NCBI GenBank assembly: GCA_964030785.1 | Contig: OZ034967.1 | Coordinates: 48,116,533-48,180,532 of the forward strand | Length of the DNA stretch: 64,000 nt | Origin: Siderastrea siderea | Taxonomy: Eukaryota > Cnidaria > Anthozoa > Scleractinia > Rhizangiidae | Direction of reading: 5' to 3' | Shown here: positions 22,254 to 33,137 of the stretch, piece by piece | Layout of the letters: each line of letters starts with the position of its first letter | How positions within the stretch are numbered: position 1 is the stretch's first letter | Notes under the pieces: generated by a model | The model's input: only the letters and a program-made list of their open reading frames with translations | The model's database searches: none | Told to the model about the DNA's origin: nothing | Made by a program: the position numbers and the translations under genes

Positions 22254-25200
22254 TTAACCGCCCTTCCAGCAAGATCCATGCCAGTGTCCTTGAACTAAAC
22301 CAACAATGCTCTTATACAGAATGGTATCCATGGTTCTTGCTGATGACTCCCTCACCCACTGGTGATTATCATTCCAATTACGATGTTTTACAAAGAAGTA
22401 TCCTCTCGCTGATTTTAACTCATGGTTAACAGCTCTAACTTCAGCTCTCCAGAGTTCATCATCATCACCCTTTACCAAAACCATATCACCAATCTGAGGA
22501 AATACAGGAACTAAAATGTGGGGTAAAGGCATTGCTGGTCTTGCATAATCAATTACAGCAAACTGTCCAGGATGATAAGGGTAAAGCATCACTTTCCTTG
22601 AAATGTCTCTTAAAAGCAGACAAAAATTAGTTTCGAAAGGTTGAACAATGACACCATCATTGAAGGGATGCCTCAATATCGAACCATCACCATCTTCACT
22701 TGTTTTATATCTGTCACCAATTGCAATAGAAATGTATTGTTCTTCAACACAAAGTTGATAAAAGTGAACTATCTTCACAATGACTTCATCATCTCCTTGC
22801 AACACACTGACTTCATTCCCAGTTTTATAAACTGTCCCCCCACATGAAACATTGTGCAATGGCAGAAAAGCACTTTTGTACCTTGTTGCCATTTGAGGTG
22901 TTCCTCTAATGGTAAAGTTGTTAAATAAGCAGGCTGTAATGTTAAGCTCCTCCTCTCTCGTGATAAGACGTGTGTCGCCCTTTCCAATCAGCACCCCATT
23001 AGGGCTCTTGTGGCATCTCTTCCAAATTCACAGTGTTTTACAAGCTTCTTTGCTGCTAGTAGAGAGGATGCAACCATCTGAAATACATGTACATAGTAAA
23101 TCAGTCAATAATTAGACATAGACTAACATTATCTTTAATTGTTCTGAACATTATTACCCTCCAAACAGTTTGGGCTATGAATTTTTATAACAAGCCCCTG
23201 TGGTGGCATTAGTGACAGTGAACAGCTTTTTTCAGAACAGCTCATGTTAATCAATCTGGCTATGTATGTCCGCTCAAGACTGTCTTACAGCAGTGTGTCA
23301 GAGGTAAAATAAAATGACCATGACACTGTCAATACAGTTATTACAATTTATGTAAATTTAAGTCAAACCAATAAAATAATAACATTTTAACAATAATAAT
23401 AACAATAATTATTATTATTATGGAAATGCAAAGCACCTTTTTCTGATCAAATTTTCCTGTCTTTGTCTTCTGCTTGTTTTGCTCTGACCAAACTTTGATG
23501 AACTCCCTTTGTGACTCTTTACGAGCAAAGGTCTTCTCCACCCCTTTTTTGTTGCTTGTTTGTTTTACGTAGCGACCAACGGCTCTCTCATACTGAAAGC
23601 ACCAGTAGTTATCTGGCGATCCGAATCTCATTATGTCTTCTGGTATGTGTGTCAGAGAGTGCAATGTTATAACACACTCTGACTCTCCATAAGCCTCCTC
23701 AACAAGTATGCAATACCTCCAACAGAGCCGTGTGAAGTTTGCAATCATTTCAGTGGACCAGCCATTAAGACCACAGTTGAATACCATCTCAACTATTCTG
23801 GGAAGAGGTGCCCAAACTTCAGCATCACGCAGACTTAAAAGCCCCTCCAAAACAAACTCAGAGGCTGGAAAAGCTAACTTCTGAAATTCCTCAGCTGAAA
23901 CAGAAGGAAGATAAAAATTAGCATAATTTATTAAAAGCAAAAACTTAAGATTTCAATAAAGCTACATATATTGTTCACAATAAGGAGTGTCCCTCTGATT
24001 ATATGACTGGTATTTTCTCTTGTTTCTGAGAGGAGCTTTCTGGAAGGTCATAGGAGCTAATTTTAAGATAACTATCATGTGACCCTTGATAAAGGGTACT
24101 TTGGGGCAGTACTTGGTTTTGTATATTTATTTGTTGTCTTTGAGTTTTTATGGAATTAAAAGTAAAATAAGTAAAATACAAAACATAAATGTGTATGTAA
24201 GCTGTACAAGTGCAGTGCAAACGTATATGGGGAATAGATTTGACTAATGATCATGAGTGATAATTACCTTTCCAGAATTTCATTTCTGATATATCCAGTG
24301 GGAGTTTACTTGCCCTGTACTCTGAAAATTAATGATTAAAAAATAAACAGGGTAAATTTTTAAGAAAAATTGGACAATAAAGACTTAACCTGTGATTTAA
24401 GTACATTATACAACATAGTTTGTCGTACACTTGGTAAAAATGACACGAAAATTTTATTTCCATAGATATTGTATGAAGGTGAAGAAGGATAGAACAGGAA
24501 ATGTATGAACCATGTAGAGAAACTGTACTCTATAAGTTCTCTCATACAGAAGGCCAGGTTGAGGTATATAGGAGTTAAAAAATAACAACAACAAGACAAG
24601 TGGTACTGTACCTTGTGTCCATGGTACCTTTTCCAGGGCTGCCTGAAACTTTTCTGTGTCCAGCAAGGAGTTAGAAAGCAAATGCTCAAACCTTCGTTTT
24701 ACCAAATTAAGGGGAAACAGGTGCATGACATCAAACACTAGATCCTTTATGACATCAAACTTGTAAAGTGTGTATAGACGGTGTAGTAAAGATACTCCCC
24801 AGAATCCACTCTCCCTAGACATCCTTTCCTTAACAGTCACCCGTTCTTCTTGTTCAATGTCAATCATTAGTGGAAGTTCATCAGAAATGTCTCTTTTTGC
24901 AGGAGGATGTCGGAACTGTTCTCTAAAATTTGGGTAGTAGTAGTGCTTCTGAGCTTCCAAGTACTTGCCTATTGGCATTAAAAAAGATAATATTAGCAAA
25001 ATTCAAGTCACAATCACCAGGGTTGGAAGCTTCATTTTGACAGCACTTGCCATTTGGCAAGTGACTTTTAATAAGAACTGTACCAAAAATAAACAAATTG
25101 AATGCGTCAACTGGTGCATCAATGTACATGTAAATATGTATGTATAGTGTTTCTGAGATGTGATAACATGTACAGTGCTCACCTAAAAAGTTCAAAATGA

Positions 25201-28200
25201 TGAGTGCAAAAAATTGAACAATAAGTGTTCTTTCATTTCAAATTAACAAAATAATTTTACCTATTAGTTTACATCTTCTGCAGCCTTTCTTCCCCCCAGC
25301 TCCTTTGGACTTGCATACTTCACATTGCGCTGGATGGTCACCAGTCCAAAGTAAAAGGAGCAATCGAATAGTTATGTCTCCAGGAGGAAAACAGTGGAGC
25401 TCTCCCTTGTAGTTGACATTGATACCTTAAGAGAGAAAAAATAAGATCACCACAAATTACATAAATGCTTAATACTAAAGCACTTCAACAAAAATACAGT
25501 TATGCTCAACAATACCGCCCCTCCTAAGAAATTTACGCCCTATATATTGGATCAGTCAGTTTCCTGAGCATGCAACAAAAAAGATTGAAAAGGCTGGGCA
25601 TCAATAATATTACAAAAGAGGGAAATGTGTAAGAATATGCAAGTTAAGACTATTCAACAGTTCTATTTTTCTTTTAAAACAGACAAAACAATCCCTATTT
25701 GCAATGTCACTAACTCTTCATAGCATTCAAATTGGCATTACATGTAAATAAACTGCAGTCAGAGAAAGCAAGACAACGAACCTATGTAGACAATCTAAGA
25801 AAAAGGATTGTTTTTTGTACACTACTGTTTCAGAAAACGGAAGCTTTTGTTATAATGGTAGAATGTGTCATTGTGGTAAATTGAAATACATAAAATTCAT
25901 CACAAGAAAACTCATAAGTAAACTTCAAGCACCTTCAATAAAGCCTTTCTCCAGATCTGTGACTAAAGGGTGAAGGAAAGGGTCCAAAGAATTTGGTCTT
26001 TTGTCTGGTAGTGAATATGATGGGACAAAACCTACAGTGTAGACTTCTACTGCATTTGATCGATCAAGTTTTGACATTGTTGCTATGCCCACCTCAATAG
26101 CACCTACAACAAAATGCAATGAATAAATAAGTTGTTCAATAAAAGGTTTATTTACACAGTCAACTAACAGTTTAGTGAAAAGAAATGAAAAAGAAACAAA
26201 TTTCACAGGAAGTCAAAGTTCTTTCAGTAAAGGAAGAAAATTCCCACTGACTGCTAAGGTTAAGTGGCTAAAACCTTTTTTAGGATACTATGTACAAGGC
26301 AGGAGAAAAAGTTATTAATAAAATTATTGGAAAAATTGTAGAGTTTTCCATGAGGAACATGTGACTAACAAAAACTTCCAGAATTTTTTCAGTTGTTGAG
26401 AGAAAAATAAAAAAAAAATGCAGGAGCTTTCCATGAAATGCAGCAGCACGAACTCTGTAAAATCATTTATCACAAAACTACATTATTCTTCGAAGGAAGA
26501 GGTATATTCAGCAGTCTTGAAGTAAACTAACCAGAGCTTCTTCTGTTGGAGCCAAATGGCTGGAAGCCATCCCAGTGCCCTAGTGAAGAAAAAAGTGCTC
26601 CTTTTAAATTGATTACCTGGTTAATTAATAATTGTTGTTGGGTTGACTACAGTGTAAGAGAAACTAGATAGGACATAAGTAGACCAAAATATAATGTTCA
26701 ACCAAGGCCCTTTTCTGCAATTCCCTTGAACTTTGAAAAAAAATCTACCATTTCTAGTCCTTTACAATGTAGTTATAAGCGTTCTTAAACTTTAAGAAAA
26801 TTTGGCTTAATTTACTGGGGCTTGCATTGCACACCTATCATGGCATAAGCCTTGAAGAGATATTTAAAAAGGCTAAAACTTATTGTAAGTAAAGCAGTAC
26901 ATAGACATGTAGCTGTCTGTCTGTCTGGTGTACATATTGCCCTCTTAATTGTAGCTGTGGGCCTATACTTTGTACTAATAATATTAAACTGAGTAACTCT
27001 TACCCATTAAGGCAATATTTCTTGGATCTCCACTGGCATAACTGGGGGTGAAAGAAAAAGAATGATGGCACTCATCACAGACAACCTCTTTTGTACCGTC
27101 AGGAAGTTCTGGCAAGGATTCTGCTGTTTCTCCACTAATGATGTTGCTGCAGCCTTCCATTTTACACCTTACAGGTAAACACCAATGTGAGTCTGGGTCA
27201 AAAAACCAGGAAATTTGACAAAAACGGTCACCATCCCACAGTTCTCTTTTAATAGGCCATCCCTCATCTCTTCTAAGCCAATGCTCTTTTTCTCTCCAGT
27301 GTGCAGTTATTCGCTGGCACATGGACCAATCAGAGACCCACAGTTTCACTTTTGTTTCAAGACCCAGATAATAATAAGGAATTGTACCTTTCTCGCTGCA
27401 GTGCCTACATTCATCATTACTGCTTTCTAGAATATCCCAGTGGCATGGATGAGAACTATTCAGACAGATAAAGTACTCCTTTGCATCACTATAGCCAACA
27501 TCAGCAAGGCATTTCTTGGCATCATTCCAGTTTTGTGGCCATTCTTTAACAACATCCTGGTCATCTGGATTAAGTTTAGCTCCTTTACAATATAGAACCC
27601 TTGCCATTGTCAGAAGATCTGCAAAGCTATTCAGTGAGCCATTCATCTTATCGATGCAATCAAGGGATTTGAATATTGCATGAACAATGGCATCTTTAGT
27701 TATCTGTTCTCTAGTTGGCTCATCCTGATCTGAACTTTCACTACATTCTTCTGCAACTGGGGCACCAGCATTTAGGGATGGTGAATGGCAAGAAGGATAC
27801 TCTGCATAGCTTGAGGTGAAACAGTGAATTTCTCCATCCAAGGAGTCATGTTCATTTGCCTGCTCATTTGCCAGCATTTCTTGAGTTTCATTAGTACTTA
27901 TTTCCATACTTTCTTCATGGAAATGGCTGGTCCGATCATTTTCATTACTTTCAAAAGTAAAATTTCCCTCATTATCACCTGTAAATGAGAATTCAAAATG
28001 AGCGAATTTTATTGAATCGTAGTAACATAGCTAGAATCTCTAATTATTAACAATTATTGGATGAGGTTTTTGTGATATCCAGAATAATCAAGGTCGAGGT
28101 AAGAGTTATCAGCTGAAGCCAAAGGCTGAGGCTGATAACTCTTACCTCGACCTTGATTATTCTGGATATCACAAAAACTGCGGATGTTGTTAACTTTGCG

Positions 28201-28832
28201 GCAAGCAACGCAAAGCGTGCGAACTTGACATGATTACCATGCACCGCAGTCATAGATGACATGATTACCCATGACCTTGAGTGTCCTTGACATGATTATT
28301 GTATAATCTGCAGGTTATTACCTGTTATTACCTCGCTAATCTGTAGGTAGATGACGTAGATGCTTTCAAGGGCGCTGATTTCGAAAATTCACTGCACGCT
28401 TTTGGCCAATCAGAAAAGAGATGGTGTGTTGAATGTATAATAATATACACTGTAAGTTACATGTAAAATTAAATGAAGAACGACTTTTTTGACTCAATAA
28501 TCTCATTAAAAATAAATGTTTAAATGTCAAAGTTGTTTGCTTGATGGGCCACTGGTGTTCTGAAATAAAAAATGAAACGAAACATCATATCTTTAAGCTT
28601 TTAAAGCTATACCTTCTGTGTTCATTTCCACATCTTCTCCATCTGTCCTCACGTCATCATTTTCGGCCGTACATAACTTATTTATGTCTTTTTGCAGTTG
28701 GATATGATTTAGCTGTGTCCTCCGATTCACTGCTTTTCCGTTGCAGTTATTACAATAGCAGTGTACATGAATTGCAGGTTTTTGAGTGCAATTACAAAGC
28801 GCTGAAGGGAACATGTCCGTCCCTTCCGCCAT
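22254..28832 (-). CDS. CACTA transposase (Tnp2-like), nine exons, one frameshift
   Basis: Exons on the minus strand: 28832-28613, 27978-27004, 26579-26532, 26103-25933, 25425-25261, 24968-24612, 24321-24268, 23894-23437 and 23077-22254. All have GT-AG junctions with matching phases, about 3,270 nt or 1,090 codons. Exon 1 starts MAEGTDMFPSALCNC and has a cysteine cluster (HCYCNNCNGK). Exon 2 contains YYYLGLETKVKLWVSDW. Exon 3 is HWDGFQPFGSNRRSS, the Tnp2 DGF.PF block. Exon 4 ends SLDPFLHPLVTDLEKGF. Exon 5 has FPPGDITIRLLLLLWTGD and CEVCKSKGAGGKKGCRRCK. Exon 6 has VFDVMHLFPLNLVKRRFEHL with the Asp-x-Met-His motif. Exon 8 has PDNYWCFQYERAVGRYVKQ, like plant DUF4218. Exon 9 has a BAH/tudor-like segment (VSVLQGDDEVIVKIVHFYQ). 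One base is lost or gained near 23000, between GRDATRA and NGVLIGKGD. The protein should cut and join the CACTGG ends. Confidence 0.85.
28067..28177. repeat. perfect 47-bp-arm hairpin (fold-back repeat), copy 1
   Basis: The arms 28067-28113 and 28131-28177 are exact reverse complements around a 17-bp loop. The hairpin is preceded by CAATTATTGGATGAGG, also found before the second hairpin at 30307. It lies in the first intron of the transposase. Arm identity of 100 percent suggests recent insertion or gene conversion between arms. It looks like a small fold-back MITE family. Confidence 0.88.
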
Positions 28833-29057
28833 GTTTGCCCGCGATCGATGATCGCGATACCCACCATGACCCAATACATGAAGTACCTACCATGAGCGGA
28901 GGTCTGGACAGCCAATCACAGACCTCAAAACCGTCCTGCGTCATACGTTTCCGCCAAAAGTAGCCTGAAAGGCAGTTTGGGTTGAGCGAGTTTGCACTGG
29001 TTCTGCTGTCGTGTTGGGCGCCGGTTTTGTCTTGGTTTGTCGTATTTTTAAGCTAAA
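28833..29057. promoter_or_regulatory. 225-bp divergent promoter region of the CACTA element
   Basis: The transposase ATG (28832, minus) and the SAM-gene ATG (29058, plus) face away from each other and are separated by only 225 bp, GC-richer than the surroundings. The region holds the palindrome CGCGATCGATGATCGCG (28840-28856) and a CCAAT box in GCCAATCACAG near 28910. No TATA box is evident. A shared bidirectional promoter is the simplest reading. The palindrome could bind an element-encoded or host factor. Confidence 0.6.
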
Positions 29058-31774
29058 ATGGTCGATAATAATCATGAAGAAAACGATGAAAGTTCAAAGA
29101 AAATTAAATTGGATGATGAGGATGAAGATAGGAATGTAAAAGGTATGTAGATTGTTGCGTAGTTTAGCTACAAGCAGTGGATAATATAAGCTTAGATTCA
29201 GGCGAGGCAAGTTCGTCTCTTTCAGTCGTAAGCTTACTTCAATCCATTTTAACCGCTTAAATTTTTTCACGACAAATATAATATTGTTTTAGGTTTGAAA
29301 TTTCTCGAGTTTTAATTAGTAGAAAAGAGTAAACAGACCTAAAACTTTGTCCGTACACTACTCTTAACCATATATTTTTGGCGGGAAATTAAGCAGCGTT
29401 TCTGAAGCTTTCTATATATATTTGCCAAGATATATGCTTCTGTTTAAACCACGAAAAAAGCTGTCTGTTATTTTATTTTGCTGGCACTAGACTGGTCAAA
29501 GGAAAGAGTAAAGAAATGGGCGGCTGAGGCGTTTGGTGAAGACGTTGCTGAGAAATTTTTAACTGAAGAAGTGACAGGGGAAACGTTAATCAGTGAAAGA
29601 ATCACCAGTGTGGATGCAATGGAGCGCCTTGGACTGCGTACATTAGGGAAGCAAGAAAGATTTAGGCGTGATGTTCAACAGTTAAAAGGTTAGATTTATT
29701 TCAAGGTTCTTTGTACATATTATAAATAAGCATGTATAGTTCTACATCACCCCAAGAAAAGACCATGACGATTGTTTTGTGATAATTCCCACGAAAGCAT
29801 TTCTGCTGAACTTGATAGAAAATTATGTTTCTGTACAGCATTTAAAAATAAGAGGACAACATGCTTAAGTTATGATTGTTTGTTTCTAGTAAGATTAACG
29901 ATTCTGAAGTGTTTCACAAACCATAGACTTTCATTTTAATCTTGAAAAGGAGATAAAGAATCCAGTCAAACCACCTCTGCATCTGTTGCTGCAAAAACTC
30001 AGCTTGGTAAAAGTGACAGGCTGCTAACTCACCAGGAGAAAAAGAAGTTGACTTGTGAGGACAAACGAAAATACAACACAAAGTAAGACTTTTTACTTAA
30101 TTTAAAAGCTTGGTGTGGAAAGAGATTGATTTTAAAGAACAACCTTAACCTAAGCTGTTGATTGAGAGTAGAGGGAACAAGGAAGAAGAAAATGTAGTGC
30201 TTTGAGTTAATATGTTATAAGCTACATGCATGTAATCATAATATTTATTATAATAAATTATTGTAGGTAACCTTTAAGATAATTAGCAATTATTGGATGA
30301 GGCTAAGTATGATATGAAGAATTATGCAGATCTTCGGCGGATAACACCCTCCGAGATCTGCATAATTCTTCATATTATACGAAAGCCGAATTCAAAAATT
30401 GTTTTATTATTCATTCAAAATATTTCCAAGAGCTCTAACAACACAAAATAAATTAAAATGGCTACTCACTTTGGCGTAGAATTTTCGCTAACATGCCCAG
30501 TGTCCAATTATTCCGGTGTCGCTGTTTTTTTTATGTTTCTCTCCTGAAGATAAGCTTTAAAAATCAATTGACTTCCCTTCGAAGCTTTTATGATGTTTTT
30601 GCTATCTTTATCATCTAATATTTCGTCGCAATCTTGCCAATAATATTTTTATGGATTTTTTCTGGCAGAAAGAAGATGGTACTTGGAGAAATAAATAAAG
30701 AGTGGCCCATTGATGAGGAAATTCCCTCATTCAGACCCTACCAACTTGACCAAGTTGTAAAACTCAACGAATTTGTCAGACGTTTAAGTGAAGGCAAGGA
30801 GGCCACTAAGTATTTATTCCCAGAGTGTGCTTTTGGCGCGGGTGCGATTCGGGAAATGGTGATGAGTCATATGAGAGAGCGAAGAAGAAAGGCGAAAGAT
30901 ACTGAGTTTCAAAAGGGGGCAACTTTTTCAGACGCAAGTGCAACCAGTGGTGACACTGAAAGCGTCTACGAGTCAAGCGGTAGCTCCAGTTCTTCCCCAC
31001 CATAATCTGATCAGTTCCACAAGAAAAAGATTTATGCAGAATACTTTCATCCAAGTAAGTATCAAGTTTCAGATTACTTGTCTTATCTATATAGAGCGTT
31101 TTCACACGACGTCATGGCGGCCATATTGGTGTTCCAAAACAATGAAACGGCGGCCATGTTGGTGTACCAAGCCAATCCTGTGGGATTTGAAATCTTTTCT
31201 TATGTAAACACTTCCTATTGTTCCAATAAATTTGCATAGATGTCGGCCACGTGAGTGAAAACGCTCTATACAGTCAACTCTTTAGCATGGACACTACCAG
31301 GAACATCTCCAACTGTCCATCTAAGGGAGGTGTCTGTCATAACAAGTGTATTTAAGGTGGTGAGACTGTTCACATCAACAGCTATTCTGCCTGAAGAAAA
31401 ATGAAGGAATTTAAGCTCTAAATATCTTTTTATAGTCTTTTGCAGCCTGAGCACATTCATGAAGGCATAAAAAAGTGCAAACTTGTTTATAAATGAACAT
31501 TGAATTCTCTTCCGCAGGTATGACTCAGGCCAGCTGTGAATGTATTATTCTTGCGGTGCTGAAAAAGAACACTGTCAAAGATGTTTCGTTGGTGAAAGAT
31601 CTTGTCCCATTGAAGAAGAACTTTATGCTCTCACTGCTGAGAAGTCAAGACAAGAACACTCACATCAGAGCCATTGCTAATTCCTTTTATGAGCAGGGAT
31701 ATATTTCAATCAAGGCAGGGGTTAATTTGGAAAATCTCACAAGAGAGGACATTACTGTTGTTAAGTCCATTTAA
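29058..31774 (+). CDS. CACTA accessory gene with SAM-like domain, five exons, one in-frame stop
   Basis: Exons 29058-29142, 29491-29688, 29950-30082, 30669-31054 and 31518-31774 have GT-AG junctions and compatible phases, and total 1,059 nt, exactly 353 codons with the stop. Exon 1 is acidic (MVDNNHEENDESSKK). Exon 2 is a SAM-like domain: DWSKERVKKWAAEAFGED, then GETLISERITSVDAMERLGL and RTLGKQERFRRDVQQLK. Exon 3 is lysine-rich. Exon 4 contains WPIDEEIPSFRPYQLDQVV and a Ser-rich tail, with an in-frame TAA at 31003-31005 and then KKKIYAEYFHP before the donor. Exon 5 is helical (CECIILAVLKKNTVKDVSL) and ends at 31774. Either the TAA is a recent mutation or the protein normally stops there. By position it corresponds to the DNA-binding partner (TnpA) of plant elements. 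SAM domains usually mediate oligomerisation or bind nucleic acid, so a role in synapsing ends or in regulation is inference. Confidence 0.72.
30307..30380. repeat. 27-bp-arm hairpin (fold-back repeat), copy 2
   Basis: The arms 30307-30333 and 30354-30380 are reverse complements with one mismatch and a 20-bp loop. The leader CAATTATTGGATGAGG matches the one before the hairpin at 28067, but the arm sequences differ. It lies in the intron between exons 3 and 4 of the SAM gene. Both hairpins seem to belong to one fold-back family that entered the CACTA element or moves with it. Confidence 0.8.
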
Positions 31775-31999
31775 CAATGCACTTTAACATGTTATTTGTT
31801 GTTGATTACATATAAGAGGTGTTCCTTATATTAACTGGTTCAAATTTCTTTTCTTATCAATGCAACCATAGACATTGTTAAGTCAATTAAGAGTGCATAC
31901 TTCCTGTTAAACGTTGACTTTATTGTGCTGCCTATTTCCATTAAAGTTATTTTTCTGAGTTAATTCTTGTCCAGCAATGTAATTATTAGAAGGTAATAA

Positions 32000-32541
32000 G
32001 TGTTATGGGAATTTTGAAAAACATTGCTTTTTAAAAAAATTCCCATATTGGAAACATCACTAACCATGAAAGGACAGACCCATTTTGGAATTCAAGAAAT
32101 CCAATTCAGTATTTTTGACAACTATGGAAAACCTTGGATCCCACTTAGGAAATTGATTATCTTATATTGGTTACACAATATTTTCCCTGTTTGGATAACA
32201 AAAATTCCATGTTAGGGTGTAAAACACTTAACTCTGGAAAAAACATTTTCCCATCATGGATTTCAAGGTATCACACTCTGGTTAAATTGTTAATTATTCA
32301 TCCTGGGATATTTAAAATTCCCACTTTGGTTTTTTAAAAAGTGGAAAATAGAAAAACCAATCTTGTATTTCCAATTTTCCATGTTTCTCTCAGTTTGAGT
32401 GGTCACATTTTTCCACAATTGGAAAAGTAAAATTCCACACCTGGAATTGCAAGTATTCAAATGTGGAAAAAAGGCACTTTTTCCAAGAAGGGATTTTTTA
32501 CATAAACCAAATAAAAACCAAAGAAAAACCACAGAAATTTT
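32000..32541. promoter_or_regulatory. CACTA right subterminal repeat zone
   Basis: This is the mirror of the left zone. Variants of TTTTCCACA and its inverse TGTGGAAAA recur, for example at about 32409-32417 (TTTTCCACAATTGG), 32433-32444 (ATTCCACACCTGG) and 32462-32470 (TGTGGAAAA). Related words such as TTTCCCATCATGG lie further in. The zone has no gene; the open frame here belongs to none. Confidence 0.68.
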
Positions 32542-32571
32542 TGTGTGGAAAACTGGTAAATTTTTCCAGTG
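32542..32571 (-). repeat. CACTA right terminal inverted repeat
   Basis: On the minus strand it reads CACTGGAAAAATTTACCAGT then TTTCCACACA, matching the left end at 29 of 30 positions. It is followed by the right target copy TTA (32572-32574), and the L1 frame continues CTTGGAGGAG. Confidence 0.92.
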
Positions 32572-32574
32572 TTA

Positions 32575-33137
32575 CTTGGAGGAGAAAGAAACCGGAAATA
32601 CACTGTCGCTTAGACTTTTTCTTGACCAGCGCAAGTTTAAGCCCAGCAGTCATGAAAGCAGATATTTTAGCTGGATACAAGACTGATCACTCTCTCATAA
32701 CACTTCACCTTGCAAATAACAACAATCCCAGGGGCCCAGGTTTCTGGAAACTAAATACCTCGTTTTTATCGGATAGTGAATACGTGAATGTAATTAAGAA
32801 AACAATTGCTGAAGTTGCAAATGAGTACAACAATAATAACGAGGTCGACCCTGTGCTCCTTTGGGACACCATAAAGATGCGTATCCGCTCAAGTTCGCTT
32901 AAATACGCAAAAGAAAGCCAAAATGAAGTCAAAAGAAACAAACTTAGAGTGTGATATCTTATCCCTCCAGAAGAAACTGGAAGAAAACAACCTTTCTGAA
33001 ACAGAGAAAACTGACACGCTTAATGAATAAGAGGTCAAAACACTGCAGTTAGAGAAAATTTGCCAGTATCAAACCCGAGGGACAATCATAAGATCTAAGG
33101 CGCGCTGGCATAATGAAGGAGAGAAAAATGCCAAATA
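32575..33137 (+). pseudogene. L1-like ORF2, segment 3: end of endonuclease and linker
   Basis: WRRKKPEIHCRLDFFLTSA follows directly from RFT at 21538. It continues ILAGYKTDHSLITLHLAN with the catalytic TDH motif, then NPRGPGFWKLNTSFLSDSEY and LLWDTIKMRIRSSSLKYAK. The frame breaks near 32950 and resumes as ILSLQKKLEENNLSETEK, a stop, then LEKICQYQTRGTIIRSKARW and HNEGEKNAKY, where the 775-bp MITE cuts in. The open frame that starts at 32463 mixes CACTA terminal sequence with this segment and is not a gene. Confidence 0.78.

Larger units (their letters stand above)
21539..32571. mobile_element. CACTA (En/Spm-like, CMC) DNA transposon, 11,033 bp, two divergent genes
   Basis: The left end is CACTGGAAAAATTGACCAGT and the right end is its inverse. 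The terminal inverted repeat is 30 bp with one mismatch (position 14), with weaker similarity up to about 47 bp. The flanks are TTA (21536-21538) and TTA (32572-32574). Removing the element plus one TTA restores R-F-T-W-R-R-K-K in the L1 ORF2 around it. CACTR ends with a 3-bp duplication are diagnostic of the CACTA superfamily. Inside are a minus-strand Tnp2-like transposase (22254-28832), a plus-strand SAM-domain gene (29058-31774), a 225-bp shared promoter region, and motif-rich subterminal zones. Two hairpin repeats (28067-28177 and 30307-30380) sit inside. One frameshift and one in-frame stop suggest a young, recently inactivated copy. Confidence 0.92.

Noticed and set aside
28439..28535. 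Possible further gene between the hairpin and exon 1 of the transposase
   Set aside because: AT-rich intron sequence with no open frame; it lies wholly inside the first transposase intron or its 5' part.
28541..28963. Plus-strand open frame of 140 codons over the divergent promoter
   Set aside because: It is antisense to transposase exon 1, has no family resemblance and spans the promoter; a shadow.
32463..32574. CACTA right end read as the start of a protein
   Set aside because: The frame crosses the transposon boundary; the real protein sequence begins only in the L1 part.
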